Below, in pieces: positions 5,211-5,249 of a DNA stretch of 5,249 nt. The translations under genes and the position numbers were made by a program. Within the stretch, counting starts at the first letter, position 1. Each line of letters opens with the position of its first letter. Below the pieces are notes generated by a model. It saw only the letters and a list, made by a program, of their open reading frames with translations, was not told the origin of the DNA and searched no databases. This DNA is from Desulfobacterales bacterium (lineage in GTDB: Bacteria; Desulfobacterota; Desulfobacteria; Desulfobacterales; C00003060): NCBI GenBank assembly GCA_020347085.1, contig CP070769.1, positions 1,583,296 to 1,588,544 on the forward strand, given 5' to 3'.

Positions 5211-5249
5211 AGAGCTACGCAGCCCTTTGGAAAAGTCTATCGACAAGAA

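Overview
The window is about 5.2 kb of bacterial DNA of roughly 50% GC. It carries three complete genes on the + strand and one gene on the − strand that is cut by the left edge. No ribosomal protein, RNA gene or phage gene fixes the lineage. The dispersed palindromes, the 'AATCCGC'-type short repeats and the gene set are reminiscent of Desulfobacterota (former Deltaproteobacteria), but this is only an impression.

Left part (1-376, − strand): the first 125 residues of a lipoprotein with a clear lipobox (LSAC), a good ribosome-binding site and an in-frame 30-bp tandem duplication just after the lipobox. Its candidate promoter overlaps an inverted repeat. Positions 377-1055 hold no convincing gene. 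They contain a cluster of imperfect palindromes (553-717), which look like a dispersed repeat, and then a TTGACA/TATATT promoter candidate (840-866) with a leader of about 180 nt before thiL.

Centre (1056-2606, +): thiL, thiamine-monophosphate kinase, the last step of thiamine diphosphate synthesis, followed after 120 bp by a small HIT-family nucleotide hydrolase with an intact HLHVH motif. Both look ordinary and functional.

Right part (2751-5027, +): one 758-residue reading frame joins a complete CysM/CysK-type PLP-dependent cysteine synthase (about residues 1-293) to a nearly full-length cysteinyl-tRNA-synthetase-like module (about 302-758). The synthase half keeps its catalytic motifs. 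The synthetase half keeps the fold-level landmarks (YSCGPTVHD, WHIE, PHHENE and the C-terminal helical region). It has, however, lost the class I signatures: HIGH is HVGE, KMSKS is KADRD, the zinc Cys of WHIEC is Ser with a Cys one residue later, and HGGG is YTSS. This is the notable object of the window. It may be a cysteine-making enzyme fused to a repurposed CysRS paralogue that could not act as an ordinary aminoacyl-tRNA synthetase. A 144-bp spacer with three hairpins precedes it.

The last 220 bp after the fusion gene contain a short 7-mer tandem repeat, a two-tier stem, a weak terminator candidate and a doubtful small − strand ORF. The three + genes lie in the same direction with 120-144 bp gaps. 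They may be partly co-transcribed, but nothing in the sequence shows a shared pathway beyond sulfur and cofactor metabolism.
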